A stretch of DNA of 34,814 nucleotides from Bacteroidales bacterium (GTDB lineage Bacteria; Bacteroidota; Bacteroidia; Bacteroidales; Tenuifilaceae). The stretch is from NCBI GenBank assembly GCA_003818205.1, contig RPRQ01000047.1, forward strand, positions 1 to 34,814, written 5' to 3'. This document shows, one piece after another, positions 25,198 through 33,606 of the stretch (within the stretch, counting starts at the first letter, position 1; every line of letters starts with the position of its first letter). Below the pieces are notes generated by a model. That model was not told where the DNA came from and did no database searches. It saw nothing but the letters and a program-made list of their open reading frames with translations. The position numbers were made by a program, and so were the translations under genes.

Positions 25198-25359
25198 ATG
25201 AAAAGCAAAATGAAACCAGCAAGGCTTAATAGATTAAGTAATTTATTAACCCTTAACAGTAGTAAGCATGTAGCGCTAAGCTTAAATGATATGAAAAGGG
25301 TTAAGGGGGGGTATGGTGAGGATAATGGGGGGGGGAATATTATTATTATTCCTAAGTAA
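25198..25359 (+). CDS. Double-glycine leader peptide 1 (Bacteroidetes natural-product precursor type)
   Basis: The 53-aa peptide has a basic leader (MKSKMKPARLNRLSNLLTLN) and then LSLNDMKRVKGG, which matches the GG-leader of the Bacteroidales precursor family (TIGR04149-like). The segment after GG is YGEDNGGGNIIIIPK, acidic, glycine-rich and isoleucine-rich. C39 peptidase-transporters or other proteases normally cleave after GG. A typical promoter lies 36 nt upstream. A second, 55-aa copy is found 1.1 kb downstream. No lanthionine or SPASM-type modification enzyme is near. The codons after GG contain runs of G (GGGGGG), which can slip during replication or reading. Confidence 0.8.
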   Translation: MKSKMKPARLNRLSNLLTLNSSKHVALSLNDMKRVKGGYGEDNGGGNIIIIPK

Positions 25360-25693
25360 GGAAGTCGTTTTTAAATTATTATGGCTCTTTTCTAAATAAT
25401 GGATGATTATTATGAGCTTCAGCAAGCATTAATAGAGCTAAGTACTTAGAGTGCCTAAAGTACTTCAAGTGCCTAGAGTTAATGAGAGTGTGGCGGGTGA
25501 CAAGTAATATTGATGAACCTCTGGTTTATTCACATACTGAATTTTAAAATTGACTTCCGATAATTTCTTCAACAACTCAAGGCACTCGAAGTACTCTAAG
25601 TACTATAAAATCAATCGATATTTAGAATAGAGCCTTTATATTTAATGATTATCCGCAATCATGTCTATTCTTTCGAATGTTCCAAAATTACTC

Positions 25694-25770
25694 TGACAGG
25701 TTCTTCGAACTCTGTCAGGAAATCTAGTGGAATCAATGACCTTTCAGAGTCTTTAGACCTGAAAGAGTCA
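25694..25770. repeat. Paired-palindrome repeat, copy 3
   Basis: TGACAGGTTC...GAACTCTGTCA followed by CTTTCAGAGTC...GACCTGAAAG. Intergenic 25360-26448 has no gene; it also holds direct and inverted AAGTACT/AGTGCCT strings (about 25438-25480 and 25576-25602), the palindrome at 26057-26086 and GGGCTAAAGCCC-type hairpins (about 26105, 26189). Confidence 0.7.
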
Positions 25771-26056
25771 TTTCACAAATCTTACTTAGGTATCTTTACG
25801 GATACTCATGATATATTTTAGTCCAAAGAAAAAATATAAATTACCTATCTAGTGACCAAAAATTATCATGCCTAGCTCGCAAATCAAAAATGTTGCTTTT
25901 ACCTACCGCTAATTGCAGGGGTTATCGCTATTCAAAACAACCTCCCCCCCATTTATTTATTATAACGTGAGTTCGATATAAGAAAAAGGGTTATGACAGT
26001 TGATGCCTGATAATAAATATCAGCTTTAGCTACAAATACAGGCTAAAGGCTGAATC

Positions 26057-26086
26057 ACTAGCTCCGCCTTTTAAGGCGGAGCTAGT
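26057..26086. repeat. Perfect palindrome with 14-bp arms
   Basis: ACTAGCTCCGCCTT and its exact complement are separated by two T. It has no T-run after it and looks like one of the local repeat elements rather than a terminator. Confidence 0.6.
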
Positions 26087-26232
26087 AAACGCTGAATTAG
26101 CTGGGCTTTAGCCCTTGATAAGGGAGAGTAAATAAATGATATCATTGTATCCCGCTATTAGCTGTAATTAGCAATCCATTTGATGTTGGGCTAAAGCCCA
26201 TTGCCTTTTTCGATTAGACACCGCCTTGAAAC

Positions 26233-26266
26233 CTGCCTGCCGCCTGCCTGCCGGTAGGCAGGGTAG
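26233..26266. repeat. G+C-rich CCTGCC/GGCAGG repeat before peptide gene 2
   Basis: Same element as at 25003-25032, with one base changed in the visible core. Its position relative to the peptide gene is similar in both copies, so it may have been part of the duplicated unit. Confidence 0.7.
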
Positions 26267-26448
26267 GCTGGGGCGGTGTTAGTGATTGTGCTTGTAGCTG
26301 TTTTCTACCCTTAAACCCTTATATCGAGTTGAGGTTATTATAGAAATAATCTGTATATCAGCGAATTAAAATTTTTTTAAATCCAAAAAGTAACATTTCT
26401 TTGCTTATTCGAATGTAACAGCATAATTTAACCTAAAATGTTACAGCC

Positions 26449-26616
26449 ATGAAAAGCAAAATGAAATCAGCAAGCCTTAATACATTAAGCAATCTATTAA
26501 CCCTTAATAGTAGTCATAAGCACGTAGCGCTAAGCTTAAACGATATGAAAAAGGTTAGGGGGGGGGATGGTGAGGATAATGGGGGAAGTGATATAATTAT
26601 ACCTTTCCCTAAATAG
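26449..26616 (+). CDS. Double-glycine leader peptide 2
   Basis: The 55-aa peptide closely resembles peptide 1: the leader MKSKMKSASLNTLSNLLTLN and LSLNDMKKVRGG are nearly unchanged, while the part after GG (DGEDNGGSDIIIPFPK) differs in about a third of its residues and ends in PFPK instead of IPK. The 30 nt before the ATG are almost the same in both genes (AATTTAACCTAAAATGTTAC...). Its -7 region (TTTCTTTG, 26396-26403) departs from the consensus by one base and has no TTG in place, so its expression may be weaker or need another sigma factor. The TPR-CHAT gene follows 295 bp later. Confidence 0.8.
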   Translation: MKSKMKSASLNTLSNLLTLNSSHKHVALSLNDMKKVRGGDGEDNGGSDIIIPFPK

Positions 26617-26830
26617 TGTCAATAAGAAAACTTTAAATTCCCTACCTGCCAGCAGACAAAAAACAAATTACCAATAAAACCCGAATGATAAAACTTCAAA
26701 TCTCAAGACTGTTTGATTATTTGGTACTTAAATAGTCAGAGTTTGATTGTTTTTTGAGTTTTGGTATTTGGAATTTAAGGTTTATTGAGTTTTCTTAGTA
26801 CCACTAAATAGTAAAATATATAAATTGTTT

Positions 26831-26887
26831 TGCAATATAATAAAAAAGCATTTCTGAATTTCAGAAATGCTTTTTTATTATATTGCA
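26831..26887. terminator. Perfect 57-nt palindrome, probable bidirectional terminator
   Basis: Two 28-nt arms match without a mismatch around one T. The core GCATTTCTGAA/TTCAGAAATGC is flanked by a run of A on the left and T on the right, as in intrinsic terminators acting both ways. It lies between the GG-peptide genes and the TPR-CHAT gene, ending 24 nt before that gene's ATG. Intergenic 26617-26911 holds nothing else recognisable. Confidence 0.75.
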
Positions 26888-26911
26888 GAGCACAACAATA
26901 AGGGTTATTTT

Positions 26912-29716
26912 ATGATACTAAGATGGGTTCGATTTCTTCTTATTGTTTCAGTTATTCTCATTTCATATAAGGGACTTCGTGCGCAGAAGCAGGATGAAAT
27001 TGAACGGTATAAAAAGTTTATTACCTACTATGAATTGGGGGATTTTGTAAACGCAGAAAGTTGTTTGCAGAATAGCCTTGAATTTAAAGAGGCTTTTACT
27101 AAAGAAATCCTTATTGCTATTTACAACAATCTCGGGGTTATCAATAATCGACTTGGTAAATATGAAGATGCTTTAAAATACTTTGATTCTGCTGAAGCAT
27201 TAGTTGATGAAAACGTGCAGTATAGGCTTTCATTAGCCGATATTTATATCAATAAAGCCAGAATTTATGGAATCATTAAGGAGCCTGATAAAGCGGTTGA
27301 TTACCTAGAACAGGGTCTTAAAATATATTTGAGCTTTAATAAACCTAATAAAGAAATACTATTTAGGATTTCAGCGGTTTATCTTAATCTTGGCTTGACC
27401 TATTTCGAAAAAAGAGAATACAATTTTGCCCTACAGTATCTTGAAATAAGTAAAAATATTAAGCTGAAAAACAATTTAGCGGAGGTTGCCCTTACCTACC
27501 TTAACATGGCCAAAACCTATGTCGAAATTAATAGTAAGGGACTGGCTCAAAGGTATTTTCTGAAAAGTATCGAAAGCTTTGAACGTGAGTTTGGGAGGGA
27601 TTACTATAGAATTAGCAGCGTACTATTCGACTATGGTCTTTTTCTGCGTTCGATAGGGAAAACCAGCGAAGCCCTTGAAATGCACCAGAAGGCGTTGGCA
27701 ATCTGCCTGAAAAACTATGGGGCGAAGCACACCTTTGTTTCGTTGTCCTATAAACATATTGGCGATCATTTTTTTTACCTTTCTGATTACCAAACAGCTT
27801 TGCAATACTACCAGAATTCACTAATTGCGGTTGTCTCTGATTTTAACAATACCGATATTTATACCAACCCCTCGCTGGGCTCAGTAATTTTCGATATTCG
27901 TCTGCTCGAAAACCTAAAGCAGAAGGCTAAAGCGTTGGCGCTGTACTCGCAGCAGCAGTCGGATCCCAAGAGCAGGCAGCAGTTACTGGTTAAGAGCTCC
28001 GAAACCATCGGGTTGGCCTTACAGCTGATCGGACGTATCCGTAGCGGATATGTATCCATCGAGAGTAGGATTTACCTTGCCGAGAACGAGAAGGAAACCT
28101 ATATTTTTGCAACCCATATCGCTCAGCAGCTATACGAATTGACTAAAGACGATGAATATCTCCAAAATATGTATAGCATAACCCGTTTAGGTAAATCGGC
28201 TGTTTTGCGTAATGAGATAACGGAGAACGAGCTGTTGTACAGGAAGTATAACACCGATTCGCTTAACGATAAGCAAAATATACTTTTGGTCAATATCGCA
28301 TCCTTAAATAAATTGATTCAGGATGAATTTCAGAAACCCAAGCCTGATTCTATAAAAATCGATCTATGGAAAGGTGCGCTTTTCGAATTGAATCAGAGCA
28401 AGGAGAATACGGAGAATAGGATTAAAAAACTCTTCCCCCAGTATGAAACCCTTCTTCATAAAACCGAGCTGGTGAGCCTTAACGAGATTCAGAATCATCT
28501 CGGAAAGGATGAGACCCTCGTTGAGTACTTTCTCTCCAACTACAATTCCGATGGGAAAAGAAGGCTTTACATTTTTACCATTACAAGTGGTAATGTCGAT
28601 TATCATATGACTTACCTTGACTCTCACTTTGCCCGCAGCGTTGAGTCCATCAAACAGGGTACCGTAAATGCTAATTCAGTGGATGTATATAAAACCTATA
28701 CCGATGCGCTTTACTATATGTATGATAAGCTGATAAAACCGGTTGAGGGAAGTATTGTAGGGCGTAAATTAATTGTTGTTCCAGATGAGGAGATAGCCTA
28801 CCTCTCCTTCGATGCATTTATTCGACAAAAGCCCGATTCGGATCAAGTCAACTATGAGGGGTTACCATACCTGATTTATGATTACACCATTTCCTATGGT
28901 TATACCTCTTCGTTGATATTTAAAAGGGGGATCGATAAACAGAAAACGTGGATGGTATATGCCTTTTCCCCTGATTCGGGCATTCAGCAAAAAAGTTTAA
29001 GGAATGGTTATCGTAATCTTCAAGGTACAGGGAAGGAGATAGGCTCAATTTTCAATTGGTTCGATGGCAAAGCTTACTATGGTGAAAAGGCAACGGAAGG
29101 TAATTTCAAGCTGTTAATCAAGCAACCTGCCATTTTCCATCTCGCCATGCACTCCCGAACGGATTCCAGCAACTCCAAATATTCCTACCTAATTTTTAGC
29201 GCCCAATCCGATTCCATTGACGATGGAAAGCTGTTTAACTATGAGATAAGCATGAGCCGAATAGAAACACCAATGGTAGTGCTTAGCGCATGCAATACGG
29301 GGACAGGGAATTTATATCACGGAGAGGGGCTGATGAGCCTAACCCGTGGATTTATTCTTGCCGGGGCGTCATCGGTAATCAATACCTTTTGGGATGTTAA
29401 CGATGATGCAAGCGCAAAGATTATGATTGATTTCTATTCGCAGCTCTCGAAGGGTAAAGAGAAGGATGATGCTTTGCGAACGGCAAAACTTAATTACCTT
29501 AAAAGCGCATCGCCTACCTATACAAACCCATACTACTGGGCTGCCTACGAGGTGATGGGTGATAAATCACCTGTTGAAAGAGGGGTAAGGAGGATATACT
29601 TTCTGGGTATTGGTGTATTGCTGTTACTCGGAGGAATCCTATACTTCGGGGTACTGAAAAAACTCAATAAACCTGAAATTCCAAATAACCTAACTGCTGG
29701 TAGGCAGGGGCACTAA
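26912..29716 (+). CDS. Membrane-anchored exported TPR-CHAT protease
   Basis: The 934-aa protein starts with a signal peptide (MILRWVRFLLIVSVILISYKG, start at 26912 because the earlier in-frame TTG lies inside the palindrome). TPR-like helices fill about 30-330 (YNNLGVINNRLGKYEDALKY and similar). The CHAT peptidase domain occupies about 590-885: catalytic His747 in HLAMHSRTD and Cys794 in LSACNTGTG, followed by GEGLMSLTRGFILAGASSV. One C-terminal TM helix (895-915) precedes a basic tail, so the protease should face the periplasm. CHAT is a separase- and caspase-related fold. The last residues (TAGRQGH) are encoded by a CCTGCC-type repeat. Placed after two GG peptides and opposite a sigma/anti-sigma pair. 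Confidence 0.93.
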   Translation: MILRWVRFLLIVSVILISYKGLRAQKQDEIERYKKFITYYELGDFVNAESCLQNSLEFKEAFTKEILIAIYNNLGVINNRLGKYEDALKYFDSAEALVDENVQYRLSLADIYINKARIYGIIKEPDKAVDYLEQGLKIYLSFNKPNKEILFRISAVYLNLGLTYFEKREYNFALQYLEISKNIKLKNNLAEVALTYLNMAKTYVEINSKGLAQRYFLKSIESFEREFGRDYYRISSVLFDYGLFLRSIGKTSEALEMHQKALAICLKNYGAKHTFVSLSYKHIGDHFFYLSDYQTALQYYQNSLIAVVSDFNNTDIYTNPSLGSVIFDIRLLENLKQKAKALALYSQQQSDPKSRQQLLVKSSETIGLALQLIGRIRSGYVSIESRIYLAENEKETYIFATHIAQQLYELTKDDEYLQNMYSITRLGKSAVLRNEITENELLYRKYNTDSLNDKQNILLVNIASLNKLIQDEFQKPKPDSIKIDLWKGALFELNQSKENTENRIKKLFPQYETLLHKTELVSLNEIQNHLGKDETLVEYFLSNYNSDGKRRLYIFTITSGNVDYHMTYLDSHFARSVESIKQGTVNANSVDVYKTYTDALYYMYDKLIKPVEGSIVGRKLIVVPDEEIAYLSFDAFIRQKPDSDQVNYEGLPYLIYDYTISYGYTSSLIFKRGIDKQKTWMVYAFSPDSGIQQKSLRNGYRNLQGTGKEIGSIFNWFDGKAYYGEKATEGNFKLLIKQPAIFHLAMHSRTDSSNSKYSYLIFSAQSDSIDDGKLFNYEISMSRIETPMVVLSACNTGTGNLYHGEGLMSLTRGFILAGASSVINTFWDVNDDASAKIMIDFYSQLSKGKEKDDALRTAKLNYLKSASPTYTNPYYWAAYEVMGDKSPVERGVRRIYFLGIGVLLLLGGILYFGVLKKLNKPEIPNNLTAGRQGH

Positions 29717-29848
29717 GGCACTAAGAAATCACGAGGATTTACTCCCAACTCTAAACTACAACCTTGTTTACTAAAGAAAATACCTACATAAAGATGTACC
29801 TGAGTAGTTACGATTTTTGAAATTGGGAGCTTTTTTATTGACACTAAT

Positions 29849-30468
29849 TAGGGTCTGCTGATTAAGCGTTAAAACACAGAATTATAAAATATTACAACCA
29901 TTTTTTATTGTGTAAGCGCAAGCATTTTTTATGTAAAAGTCTAAAATACGTGCACTTGTTATTCTAATTTTAATCCCTTCGGGATGACATTATGGTAGAA
30001 AGTATAGCTGGGAACGGATGAAATACCGTAGGCATGACATTACTCTCTGTCCTATCTGCTTTATAATATCGTCCCTGTGGAGCTAAAATATTACACTGAT
30101 ATGTTTTCTACCATAATTTCACCACTCTGGGGTTTGTTTGATTATTCGACAAAAAGTGTGGAATAGAAGATAGATAATTTGGTTTTGCTCCAATATTGAC
30201 CCCAGAGGGGTCGGATGTTTATAGGAAAAATGCCCATTTATGGTGCGACCCCGGCTGGGGTCGAATGTTCCTAGTGATAGAATTTTCTATAGACATATAA
30301 TCCCTCTGGGATTAAGAAAGCCAATGAATAAAAAGTGCGTAAGGTTTTCAAGAGATCACCGATAAAACCCTACACTTGTAGAATTACAACTATCCACTAG
30401 TTTTGTCGAATAACCGTTTGTTTTTAATAGCTTCATAAACCTATTTATGACTTAATCAGCAGACCCTA
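29849..30468. mobile_element. 620-bp MITE-like element with 18-bp terminal inverted repeats
   Basis: TAGGGTCTGCTGATTAAG (29849-29866) is the exact reverse complement of 30451-30468, and TA at each outer edge would fit a TA target duplication. No frame inside encodes a transposase. The interior carries several CCC/GGG hairpins in a row (AATCCCTTCGGGAT at about 29971, GACCCCAGAGGGGTC at about 30198, GACCCCGGCTGGGGTC at about 30246, AATCCCTCTGGGATT at about 30300). Intergenic 29717-30474 is almost entirely this element; its right end is 6 bp from the stop codon of the TPR membrane protein. Confidence 0.65.
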
Positions 30469-30474
30469 CTTAGG

Positions 30475-31485
30475 CTACTTTAGCTGGTCCAGAAGGCTTT
30501 GAGCTTGATTCTGATAGTATCCTTTCGATTCAGCTAACTCCTTAAAGCAGGAAGCGGCTTTTTGAGTTTCTCCGATTTTTATATAGGAAAGGCCAAGGTA
30601 CCACTGGGCTTCCTTTTTGTAATCACCATTCTTAGCGATAACCGCTTTAAGCAAAATTATTGCCTGATTGTAGTCTCCGAGCTCTAGCTGGGTAATGCCG
30701 CTAAAGAATAGTGGCGCAATTTTACTCGAATCGATATGGGTTAGGTCGGTAAGCAAGGATGCCGCATTTACATACTGACCCTGTTTGTACATTTCAACAG
30801 CAGCAGAGAATGGATCGTTAATGATTGTACTATTCCTGGTTGTAGAAGAATAGGCGATTAGCGGTTTGTAGTATTCCTGATACAATTTTTCTGAACGTTC
30901 AGATGGGCTAAAGGTATTAATGTAAACAATGGCCGCAATCATAGCCGCAGCTGTTAGTATTGCAATTCGGAGTACAGAGGTTCTGCTCATGCTTAGCTTC
31001 TTGCCATTATTATTCCCCTCATTGCGAAGCGATGAGCTAATGAATGCTCTCCTGTCCTCATTGTAATTATCCCCGACCTGATTTTTAGAATTCCACTCTT
31101 CAACCCATTTTTCTGTTACATCGTTTATATTATTTTTTTTGGCTTCAACCCTTGACGTATAGAGTTTTTCATGCGATTCAGCATCTAACTCATTTCCTTT
31201 AGTGGAATTATCGACAAATTCCCGGATGTCTTTGTATTTACGATGATTCCTATTGAATTCGGAGATCATCTGATTGGTAATAGGGGTAATAATTTGTAGG
31301 GAATGATCGTTTCGAACCTCTTCCAGATCATGCTTAGCCCGCATGAATTCGTTAATCTGCTTGAAGCAATTATATTCACTTCTTAGCTCTACGCTATGCT
31401 CTAATTCCTTTTCAAACCATTTGCGCCTATGGTTGGAGAGGTTTCCATCTGAGTAATCGATAATATACCCGGTGTAATTTCTCAT
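30475..31485 (-). CDS. Membrane protein with cytoplasmic N-domain and periplasmic TPRs (anti-sigma-like)
   Basis: The 336-aa protein has no signal peptide. Residues 1-170 are charged and helical (MRNYTGYIIDYSDGNLSN...) and should be cytoplasmic. One TM helix lies at 172-191 (LRIAILTAAAMIAAIVYI). The C-terminal part (about 209-336) contains TPR-like repeats (AAVEMYKQGQYVNAASLL, GITQLELGDYNQAIILLKAV, LGLSYIKIGETQKAASCFK) and should be periplasmic. The gene follows the sigma factor with 59 bp between them and is very likely co-transcribed. This position and topology fit an anti-sigma factor with a sensor domain, though the N-domain lacks a recognised zinc-binding anti-sigma motif. The ATG at 31485 is used; the codon before it at 31494 is TTG. 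Confidence 0.82.
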   Translation of the reverse strand: MRNYTGYIIDYSDGNLSNHRRKWFEKELEHSVELRSEYNCFKQINEFMRAKHDLEEVRNDHSLQIITPITNQMISEFNRNHRKYKDIREFVDNSTKGNELDAESHEKLYTSRVEAKKNNINDVTEKWVEEWNSKNQVGDNYNEDRRAFISSSLRNEGNNNGKKLSMSRTSVLRIAILTAAAMIAAIVYINTFSPSERSEKLYQEYYKPLIAYSSTTRNSTIINDPFSAAVEMYKQGQYVNAASLLTDLTHIDSSKIAPLFFSGITQLELGDYNQAIILLKAVIAKNGDYKKEAQWYLGLSYIKIGETQKAASCFKELAESKGYYQNQAQSLLDQLK

Positions 31486-31544
31486 TAGCGGCAAAAAATT
31501 TTAATTTTTCTTTTTAAATCAACGATTTAGATTTCAACAGCTAA

Positions 31545-32141
31545 CTACTCATTTATTACCTGCATAGCAGCCATCTCTGTTTTTTTGATCTGTTTGTAGT
31601 CCGGGTGGTTGCTAATTCTTCTCATCAGCTCACCCTGACATTCGCACTTCTTCTTTCGAACATAGCCATAGGTGTAACCTAATTTATCGGCAATCTCCAT
31701 GGGCGATAATTCCTGCCAGTAAAGGTTAAGTATTTCCTTGCAAACAGGATCAAGCGTTTCGAAAACTTCGTAGAACATTTTTTCGTAAAGCTGGTTGTCG
31801 TAAATTTCGGTGAAATCATGATCCGATGAGACTTCAATTCGCCGATTAAAATAGTTAGTAGCTGCTTTACGTTTCTCCAGTATGCTTTTCCATAGATTTT
31901 CACAAACGCTGTAAAGGAAGGTTTTAAACTTACAGGTTAACACAAACTGGTCGTTATCAATCTTCTCCAGCATAATGACCAGCCCATCCTGAAAGATATC
32001 CTTGGCATCCTCCGAGCTTCCTCCCATTTGAGTTACCATTAACCGAACCATAGGTAGGTAACGATCAGAAAGGTAACGAACCACGTAACTCTGTCGGTTT
32101 CTTAAGCACTCAACGATCTCTTTGTCGGAGAATTCTATCAT
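31545..32141 (-). CDS. ECF-type RNA polymerase sigma factor
   Basis: The 198-aa protein has the two-domain layout of ECF sigma factors. Region 2 spans about 20-95 (YLSDRYLPMVRLMVTQMGGSSEDAKDIFQDGLVIMLEKI and FKTFLYSVCENLWKS) and region 4 about 125-185 (LDPVCKEILNLYWQELSPMEIADKLGYTYGYVRKKKCECQGELMRRI). It starts with ATG at 32141, under its own housekeeping-type promoter 35 nt upstream. The TPR membrane protein is next in the operon. The target promoters are unknown; the standard form of its own promoter suggests it does not depend on itself. Confidence 0.9.
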   Translation of the reverse strand: MIEFSDKEIVECLRNRQSYVVRYLSDRYLPMVRLMVTQMGGSSEDAKDIFQDGLVIMLEKIDNDQFVLTCKFKTFLYSVCENLWKSILEKRKAATNYFNRRIEVSSDHDFTEIYDNQLYEKMFYEVFETLDPVCKEILNLYWQELSPMEIADKLGYTYGYVRKKKCECQGELMRRISNHPDYKQIKKTEMAAMQVINE

Positions 32142-32175
32142 AAGATGAATGATTACTAAGATAGGTTACTTGAAA

Positions 32176-32206
32176 CAAATGTATAGAATTATTGAATAGT
32201 AATCAA
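32176..32206 (-). promoter_or_regulatory. Promoter of the sigma factor operon
   Basis: On the - strand, TTG (32204-32206), 20 nt, TACATTTG (32176-32183): the same -7 box as upstream of the S24 regulator and of the restriction-modification operon. Confidence 0.75.
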
Positions 32207-32244
32207 TGAATTGTAATAATTTTATTAAATATCATTATTAGCCG

Positions 32245-32421
32245 AGAAAAAATCTAAATTCAATAGGTCGCAGCGATGCTGCTTCTAGCTAAACGATAAT
32301 CATCTATTCTACAAATAGTTCGCAGCGATGCTGCTTTTTAAAGTCGCAGAGCGACGACCTATTTGCAGTAACTTTTATTAAGCCAAAAATCAAGCCCCGC
32401 TAGGCCTGCCTGCCGCCTGCC
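32245..32421 (-). repeat. Long dispersed repeat, copy B (inverted relative to copy A)
   Basis: Reverse-orientation copy of the 15150-15389 segment, without the 65-base insert. It contains the GCAGCGATGCTGC hairpins and ends in the CCTGCC element. Intergenic 32142-32904 holds, besides this and the sigma promoter, the motif GCTGAATAGTTAC (about 32447) and a worn copy of the element at 33478-33560 (about 32529-32576). No other gene is supported. Confidence 0.75.
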
Positions 32422-32904
32422 GACAGGTTTGCGTGAGAGTTTTTATTGCTGCTGAATAGTTACAATATATTTAAAGGTCTATTCTATATCATCCGGCCTT
32501 TCAAAAACTTTTTTATACTCACTTTACCTCTCTACATGATGTAAAAAATGGCGAAATGGAGTTTTTAGAGACGTCCTTCAGGAAAATAGTTAAAAAAAAA
32601 TCTAAAAAATCAGGTAACAATTTTACCCCTATTCCTATATAACTCTAGTTTTAGTCTTATCAGCTATTTATTCGTCTGATTATTAGACTATAGCTGAAAA
32701 TGGTGAGGTTGGGATGAAAAATATTTTTCTGTTTTTTTGTTAGGAAGTGCTTGATCGTTCTTTGTTAAGTTCAACGATGATAAAATACGTAGAGTTTTTG
32801 TGATCATGACGATACTAAAACTTTGATGGATAAGAAATTTTAAAGCTGGATGCAAAGTTAATCATTGAATTTTAAAATATTACACACCTTTAAAACATAA
32901 TACT

Positions 32905-33111
32905 ATGATAGAAATATTCGAAACCTGGTTTAATCAATTTACCAGAATTGAGCAAAAAAAGCTTCTGAAACACATTCAGGAAAATCATTCCGATCTGCTC
33001 GAAGGCTATTCCTCAAAACCTCTTAATATAAGGTTGCTGGAAGGCTCAGTTAGCTCATCAGGTCAAAATGTGCTTTCTACAAGTAATAGCTGTGAGAAAC
33101 AAAGGGTTTAA
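32905..33111 (+). CDS. Small protein of unknown function
   Basis: The 68-aa product starts with an amphipathic helical stretch (MIEIFETWFNQFTRIEQKKL) and ends with a serine-rich tail with two cysteines. I recognise no family. It is not in an evident operon: the response regulator starts about 500 bp downstream. It is kept because the first 45 residues look protein-like (balanced helix, no repeat sequence beneath), but a chance frame cannot be excluded. Confidence 0.45.
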   Translation: MIEIFETWFNQFTRIEQKKLLKHIQENHSDLLEGYSSKPLNIRLLEGSVSSSGQNVLSTSNSCEKQRV

Positions 33112-33477
33112 GACCCGATTCAGATTTAGTTTCCATGCTGTTTATCTGTAATTGCTTAATATATAATGTGTTAAGCATATGTTGCTGCTTCGATAATTTA
33201 TGTGATCCGCATGAAAATGAGCAATTGTTGTTTAGCGGCTCTCTAAAGCCTACAAGGATTTCAGGACAATAAATACGAAGTAGATAAGTAAACCGGAACG
33301 TTTTGGCAAACCATTAATTAGGGTTTTCCATAATATTGGTGAATAAATATCATTGATCATTGTCTATTCGCTTTGTTCATGAATTTGATTCGCTAAGTTC
33401 GCTGATTATTAAAGACATGCAAACAATTAAATTTGTGAGTCTTTGGCATTTTATATTTTTATGACATACTCTGGGTC

Positions 33478-33560
33478 ACCTCTAAAAATTCCATTTCCTC
33501 CCTCTATACATCAAGTAGAGAGGGCTGGGGTGAGTAATCAAAAAAATGATTTTTAGAGGT
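33478..33560. repeat. Small inverted-repeat element upstream of the response regulator
   Basis: ACCTCTAAAAAT (33478-33489) is inverted exactly at 33549-33560, and CCCTCT...AGAGGG forms a hairpin inside. It ends 46 bp before the ATG of the response regulator. The rest of 33112-33606 holds no gene that I can see. Confidence 0.6.
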
Positions 33561-33606
33561 GTCCTCTATTTAATATACTTGGTAAACGATAATAAACAGA
33601 TTAAAA

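Noticed and set aside
26396-26403. Full promoter for peptide gene 2
   Set aside because: TTTCTTTG differs from TAnnTTTG at the A and there is no TTG at the right distance, so it is not listed as a promoter.
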